From the NCBI GenBank assembly GCA_029953675.1, contig JAMWBK010000010.1, positions 963,501 to 1,027,500 on the forward strand: DNA of 64,000 nt, written 5' to 3'. The DNA is from Rhodosorus marinus. Lineage: Eukaryota; Rhodophyta; Stylonematophyceae; Stylonematales; Stylonemataceae. The notes below the pieces were generated by a model, which ran no database searches, was not told the origin of the DNA, and worked only from the letters and a program-made list of their open reading frames with translations. Below are positions 58,985 to 64,000 of the stretch, piece by piece. How positions within the stretch are numbered: position 1 is the first letter of the stretch; every line of letters begins with the position of its first letter. The translations under genes were made by a program, and so were the position numbers.

Positions 58985-61367
58985 TCAAATTTCCAAGTTA
59001 AGATCCATTGCAACCATTTTAGCAGTAAGTGGGTGGTAGAAGGCTTTTGAGGCTTCATAGGTGTCCAATGCGAGCTGCCTTCCAATAGTAGACCTATAAA
59101 TAGAAACCAGAGCGTCCATTAGTTAAATAGACATGCCGGCCATCCCAGCAACGCGGAGACTTACATATACAGGCACTTGTATAGTGGGCGAACGTATCTG
59201 AGTCTCCCATGGTTCCTAAGGATCTCGACGACAGGATCAAGCACAGATGAATCGCCGGCAGATATGCAAATAAGTTGCCAAAGGTTGACGCAGGTCCCAT
59301 TCTTCAATGAGGAAAACCTGTATACTCTATCGAGTTCGCGGGTTGCGTTCGCATCAAGCAACAAGGACGCGCTGCTCTGCGAGGCCAAGAGAGCGCTCAA
59401 CAAGAAAAGAATCTGCTCCACGCTCCACCCAGCAATATCCTCCTCACTAAGCTCGCCCTGAGGGATTGATACAACAAAAATACCAAGGTCAGTTGTATTC
59501 TTCCGCAACATCTGAAGATAAGCTTGGATACGCACCTTTCCCGCCGATGCATAATCCGTGATTTGCTGCTGGACCTTCAGCGCTGGGATGACCAGTCTTG
59601 GGGTAGGATTATTCGCCAGCTCAAAGGGAAGCCCTGGGCTTTTCAAGCAGTTGTCGAAGTCTAGACCATCTATATACCCGAACCGTTTTTCAAAATACCG
59701 CTGAAAGAGTGCAGACGAAACTGTTTTCATCGCATACTCCTGCGTGTAGTCCTTCAGGAAAGGCTCGAATACCCCAGGTCCACCGACTTTCTCTTCCAAG
59801 TAGTCAAGGAAAAGGCATCCCTTCTCGTACGCAATGGTGGAAAACGACGCGTCCGGATCCTCATCGGCTGTCAGATCCGGTACCAATCTTGTGATGTTAT
59901 GATCTTTCCCACTCCTCTCGACAGAAAGTAAGAGCTCACTACGACCTGAAGTTGAATGCATCTCTTTTGTGTCAATGCCATGGACGCGTTCGATGATCTT
60001 TCGCTCGAGAAAAACAGTAAACCTGGCCGCGTTCAGTGACAAACAGTTAAGTCTCTCACAGCATACAGAGAGGAAATGAAAACCGGTCGCGATGAAGAAA
60101 GGGAGGAGCCTACCCTTCGCTCAACCAAACATCCTCCCAGTTTCCGATAGACAGCAAGTTTCCAAACCATGAATGCGCAATTTCATGAGCAATCACGTGT
60201 ACCATTGATCGATCACCAACTACAAGCGTTGGTGTGACGAATGTGAGGCAGGGATTCTCCATCCCTTCAAATAGGACAGAAAAGTACACGCCATTCATTA
60301 GAACTGCAGAAAGCCTCCTACAGGAGGTGAGTGCTCATCGTACTTACCTCCATGAGGAAAGGAGGGAGGAAGAATTAACAAATCGTACCTCTCCCATTGA
60401 TATTCTCCAACTAGCGACTCCGCGGCAGTTAAAAACTTCTCAGTTCCAACGAACTCCTCAGCGGCGGCTCTCAGGACTCCGGGCTCGCACCACACGCTGG
60501 ACCTTGGTCCGATATCGGCCGATACTAGGTCTCCAACCTAATCGAAGGTGAACTTCAGCAACAGATCTCACGCTAGCGAGAGAAGTTTAAGAATTCTCGA
60601 CTTGGGTTGTCTATACTGGCGACAACAGTTCAGGGAAGCTTACCGCAAGGGCTAGCAGATATGTACAGATGGGGATATTCTGCTCGAAAAAGAATGCGTG
60701 AAAACCTGCGGCCAAGGAAGAAGGTCTTCTCTTACCGAGTCCGCGAAATACAGCAGATTCGGGAACTGCAAGGGCGGACATTACAGCTTTCAGAGGCGTT
60801 TTTACGTTGATACAAGCGGTGTAGGTGACTTTCGCAGCTGGCGTATCCTGGCAGGGTACAATGGACCTTGCGTTGATTGCGTGACATTGCGTGAAGAAGT
60901 AAGGATGTTGGCCACCAACAGTCTGATGTGGTTCGAGGAACTGTATAGCTGGAGAATTCTCAGCTTTGACCTTATGTTGTAGTGAGATCTAAAACGATGG
61001 AACATGAGCTCAGATTCACATATGTTTGCGCAGGCGAGAGGTTGATTCTTTTTTGCCCTACCGTGAGAGAGTCTGGAGCTCTGGTTGCTTGGGACAAAAG
61101 AATGGTCAGCTTCCTTCCGATGACCTTGCTCTCTTCTCCCAATACAAAATCCAACTTATTATCTAGAGTATCATCAACAACTTGCTGGATTTCGAGACCC
61201 TTTACGTCGAGGACGACCTCTCGAATCTCCTCCTTGGCAAGAATTTCCAGCTGTAACGTTGTCCATCCCCGCACTTCCAGCGCATCGAAATCAACGTCCA
61301 AACTCAGACCAATAGACTTGGTGACTACCTCGGAAATATCAGAATAAGTGCTCAAGTCTTTCCCCAT
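58985..61367 (-). CDS. LTA4H: Leukotriene-A4-hydrolase-type M1 aminopeptidase
   Basis: Seven exons encode 626 residues: 61062-61367, 60644-60988, 60348-60537, 60114-60264, 59536-60022, 59165-59457 and 58985-59093. The family is a zinc peptidase with an N-terminal beta domain, a thermolysin-like catalytic domain and a helical C-terminal domain. Seen in order are [91 protein letters not shown], and [10 protein letters not shown] with the third zinc ligand Glu 18 residues on (WLSEG), so HExxH-18-E is complete. Then come [12 protein letters not shown] and [20 protein letters not shown]. The helical domain ends [12 protein letters not shown], joined to [20 protein letters not shown]. The 78-bp segment 59458-59535 is open in frame and could instead be coding. 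Neighbouring genes give no clue to a partner. Confidence 0.94.
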
Positions 61368-62208
61368 GTCTACGTGAGAAATCACCGATCATTTCCAGCT
61401 GGCTTGAGTCGTCCCGAAGTCGCAATGGCGACCTCCATACAAAAGTATCTCTTGATAAGAATAAGTGACCGGTGCAACCAATTTTCACGTTCGCTGCGAA
61501 ATTCGTTCCAGTTGTTTTTCGGAATAAGCCTTAGGAGGCGTCAAGTCTCTGAAAGGGAACCAGGTCAAATGCCAATTCCAGTGGAATTCACTCCCTTTGC
61601 AACACATCTGCGTAGCAGAGTTCGAGAAGCATCCTGGAGCAGAAGGAAAGCGGTATGTCCGAAACCTGAGGACTGGCCTTTCTTCTAGTTTGCCGTTCAG
61701 ACATGCTGCTGTAATTCTCCGTCTTTGGAGGTTGCCATGGCTTAGGCTAATCGGCAAAAAACAAGTATCAAAAGTTCTCGTTGTGCGAATATTTCATCAT
61801 AATCCTGCTCGACGATTTCTAAGCCCCTTACCAGAGGCGCGTCGGGATGACCTAGTTCGTAATATTGAACGTGTGCAGCATGGATCCAACATAATGCAGC
61901 TGGTGCAGAACTGAACCCCTGCCGGTCTCGATCCTATCCTGTCAGTTCTCCAACGTTGAGTTCCAGGTTTCGCTCTGAAAAAATCTTCAGGGTGCCGACT
62001 TGAATGCGACCTGCGCTACAGGGTTGGAGCTTTTTGCAAAGGGGTGACTTTCACCCGCACGCTTTACGGTTACGTGCATTGACACCCGTTCGGCCATGAA
62101 TCATCCGGTTGGTTTTTAATAAGATGAAAATTGGGAATTAAATCACCCCAGAAATGCGACACTGCGACTAAGCGCTGTCCAGCTTCTCTTCAAGTGTGTC
62201 CAGTGATG
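61368..62208. other. Divergent promoter region with a candidate small frame
   Basis: On the plus strand an 88-residue frame from the ATG at 61424 (MATSIQKYLLIRISDRC) to 61688, and an overlapping alternative exon (VKCQFQWNSLPLQHICVAEF) ending at a GT near 61653, could belong to a small gene divergent from LTA4H. No family was recognised. Confidence 0.3.
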
Positions 62209-63583
62209 ACTACGGAAACACAGCCAATTTGGAGGTCCGGATCTAGTTTGCACCTGCGACCCCGGGGGAGAGTGGCTTTCATGTGCTCCCCGTTACGCTG
62301 TTCGACCGCGAGCACGATGCAGAGTCTGTACTGTCGTAGTAATCGAAGTGCTATGCAACTCATGGCTACTAAAAATCACAGGATCAACTACGAACAGAGC
62401 TCGAATCCATGGTTGGCCATGTGCGTGGAGTTTCAAAGCGCTTGGAGGATGCTTGTGTGAAGCAGGTATATTCTATCGAGTGTGGTGCTTGCCCACCAAC
62501 TCGATCTAGTAAAGAAAGGTCACATTAAACCAATGCTTACCTGCGGTGACAGACGAAGTGGATCTTACGAGTAGTCAACTGCCTCTACAAAGTCCCGATA
62601 CGATGGGCGACAGTACCCACGCGAAGTGGTACTGGACAGACACAGTGCAGTTGCGCATTGTTGGGAGGAGGGGTGGAAGTATACGGGAGGTCCTTCCGCG
62701 TCGTGATAGTTTTTGGACATAGCTAATTGCAAGTGGGGTCAGTCCTCCGAACTGTTTGTACTCGTGATGCATCTGGTGTCTGCTGAAAGTAGTTTCTGCA
62801 CCGACGGTTGCACATTCAAAGCGCGATTTATGCAAGACGGTACAAGCATATGAAGAAAAATATGAGGTGCATGTGGCCCTGCCCAGGAGATTCGAAAGTA
62901 GAAGTTTGAGGGTAGCCCTTGCTCTGAATAAACGCATGGTGATGATATATATAAACTTGACATACTACCAACTGCGGAACTTCAAAATTGTTGCTTCAGG
63001 TGACCGTGTGCTCTGGGTACCTCTGGATCAAATTTATACAACGATTCTATCAAGCTGAACAACGACTTGACCGCATCCACCCTCACGTTCGTTGACGCAG
63101 TCGGAAAGCTCTATCACAATAGCGTACCTCGGAAGGCGGTTGGAGCAATATTCAAAGATACGTTAAGTTCATATTTTAGGGACTTGAAGCTATTTCTATA
63201 AGTATATTTGTTTTCATATATCTATTTTTAGAAATGTTGTACAACAACGACGCTGAATATCGGGTTTGGTAAACGGTTGCTCGGAGAGGAGTTGGAAGTA
63301 GGCAGGTTCAGTACAATTTTTGGGGTGACAGGTACGACAAGTTCACGGATACCCTTTCAATTTTAGTTGCTGGTCGAGCAGCGGGTCTGCCAAGGTGGCA
63401 TGGAACTCGATGAGTTCATTTGTTTTGTGGTGTGCAGGTAGCTAGAGGAGGTTGAGTTTGATCTTGGGAACCAGAGATGCTGTCATGGAATTCGGCGATA
63501 TTGAAGTATGGGAGCCGAGTTCCGGGCAAAGCAAACTGCGCTACCAGTGTGTGCTAGTGACACAGAACATACCGCCTTTGTAG
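62209..63583 (+). CDS. Unrecognised multi-exon gene at the right edge
   Basis: Several protein-like exons bounded by AG and GT occur in order on the plus strand. One at 62209-62238 begins MTTETQPIW. A piece SGFHVLPVTLFDREHDAES lies near 62273-62328. Then come 62383-62466 (QLRTELESMVGHVRGVSKRL, likely helical), a piece near 62560-62640 (VDLTSSQLPLQSPDTMGDS), one at 62788-62910 (CKTVQAYEEKYEVHVALPRR) and one near 63035-63180 (STLTFVDAVGKLYHNSVPRK). The last exon runs from about 63446 to the stop at 63583 (GDIEVWEPSSGQSKLRYQCV). Most junction phases were not all reconciled, so the extent is approximate. No family was identified. Confidence 0.35.
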
Positions 63584-64000
63584 AGTAGAGCTTCGCTGTG
63601 GAAGGGGCAGCGTGATCTCTCACATAGGTAGGGCGTCTGCTTGTTGTTCGGATTCGAGAGCATACTCCTCAGATTCTGCAAGCCGTAGTCTGGGGTTACG
63701 CGCATTGCAGAGTTGCGGCTAACCGCGAGGATCGCCACCGTTAGGACTTGTTAAATTCCTCAAACTTCAATTTTGACGCCGACGATGAGGGTGCTAACGG
63801 AAGGTGTTTGAATTTTCACCAGCACAATTTATCGTAGTTAGATTCATGTATCTACTGAACGCCAATTTATTGTGATTTTTAAAGCCTGAAGAGAGAATTT
63901 CGAAGACTAGTCAAGCTGACCTCGATTGGGTTCATGTTCAATAGCAGTATGCCAAGTTCGCATCTCGCGTGAACATACGGTGATCGTGTATGAGACGGAT
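63584..64000. other. Right-edge region
   Basis: Nothing recognisable. A minus-strand frame overlaps 63541-63738, but it has no motif. Confidence 0.5.

Noticed and set aside
60706-60735. A GTAAGA...GCAG segment of 30 bp in the LTA4H gene, first read as an intron
   Set aside because: Thirty base pairs is far below the other introns and the segment is open and in frame, so it is treated as coding.

Overview
This is nuclear DNA from an intron-bearing, plastid-bearing microbial eukaryote, most likely an alga. Three things point there. Almost every recognisable gene is split by short GT-AG introns, mostly 65-140 bp. The encoded proteins are eukaryotic: exportin-1, histone H2A.X, cyclin L, DNA polymerase delta PIP-box subunit, NUFIP and PDAT. 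Several proteins look organelle-directed: two PPR proteins, a bacterial-type tyrosyl-tRNA synthetase and a methyltransferase. An AP2-domain factor, an acetate kinase and N-termini with an early Phe (MDSGF, MAGF) would suit a red-algal or related lineage, but that placement is inference.

Left part (1-17.4 kb). An AP2-domain regulator (1.15-2.26 kb) is followed by a gene for a conserved domain of unknown function (about 3.9-4.5 kb). A non-coding stretch leads to a PP2C phosphatase (7.9-9.2 kb), an unresolved candidate gene, an intronless acetate kinase (10.4-11.7 kb) and, on the minus strand, PDAT (11.85-14.1 kb). A tiny minus-strand coiled-coil gene lies at 16.5-16.8 kb.

Middle (17.4-35 kb). 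Two large intronless PPR genes face each other tail to tail and appear to be inverted paralogues. A multi-exon minus-strand gene of unknown function (23.5-25.0 kb) and a single C2H2 zinc-finger gene (26.7-27.2 kb) follow. From 27.3 to 35 kb I find no credible gene, only decayed sequence with a Copia-like integrase relic.

Right part (35-64 kb) is gene-dense. It holds an RRM protein resembling eIF4B/eIF4H, histone H2A.X (minus), exportin-1/CRM1 (minus, 7 exons), a POLD3-like replication subunit (plus, 7 exons) convergent with tyrosyl-tRNA synthetase (minus, 7 exons, one GC-AG intron), a NUFIP-like snoRNP assembly factor (minus), a DOT1-fold-like methyltransferase (plus), cyclin L with an RS tail (minus, 8 exons), a small membrane protein (minus), a non-coding block studded with CCCTGA motifs, a leukotriene-A4-hydrolase-type aminopeptidase (minus, 7 exons) and an unrecognised plus-strand gene at the edge.

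The genes are individually transcribed housekeeping functions, not an operon or one pathway. Themes recur: organelle gene expression (PPRs, TyrRS), lipid and acetate metabolism (PDAT, acetate kinase) and nuclear RNA and chromatin functions. I found no rRNA, tRNA, CRISPR array or defence island. Exon coordinates were worked out by hand from splice signals and frame continuity; for the genes given with full exon lists the exon lengths sum to a whole number of codons.
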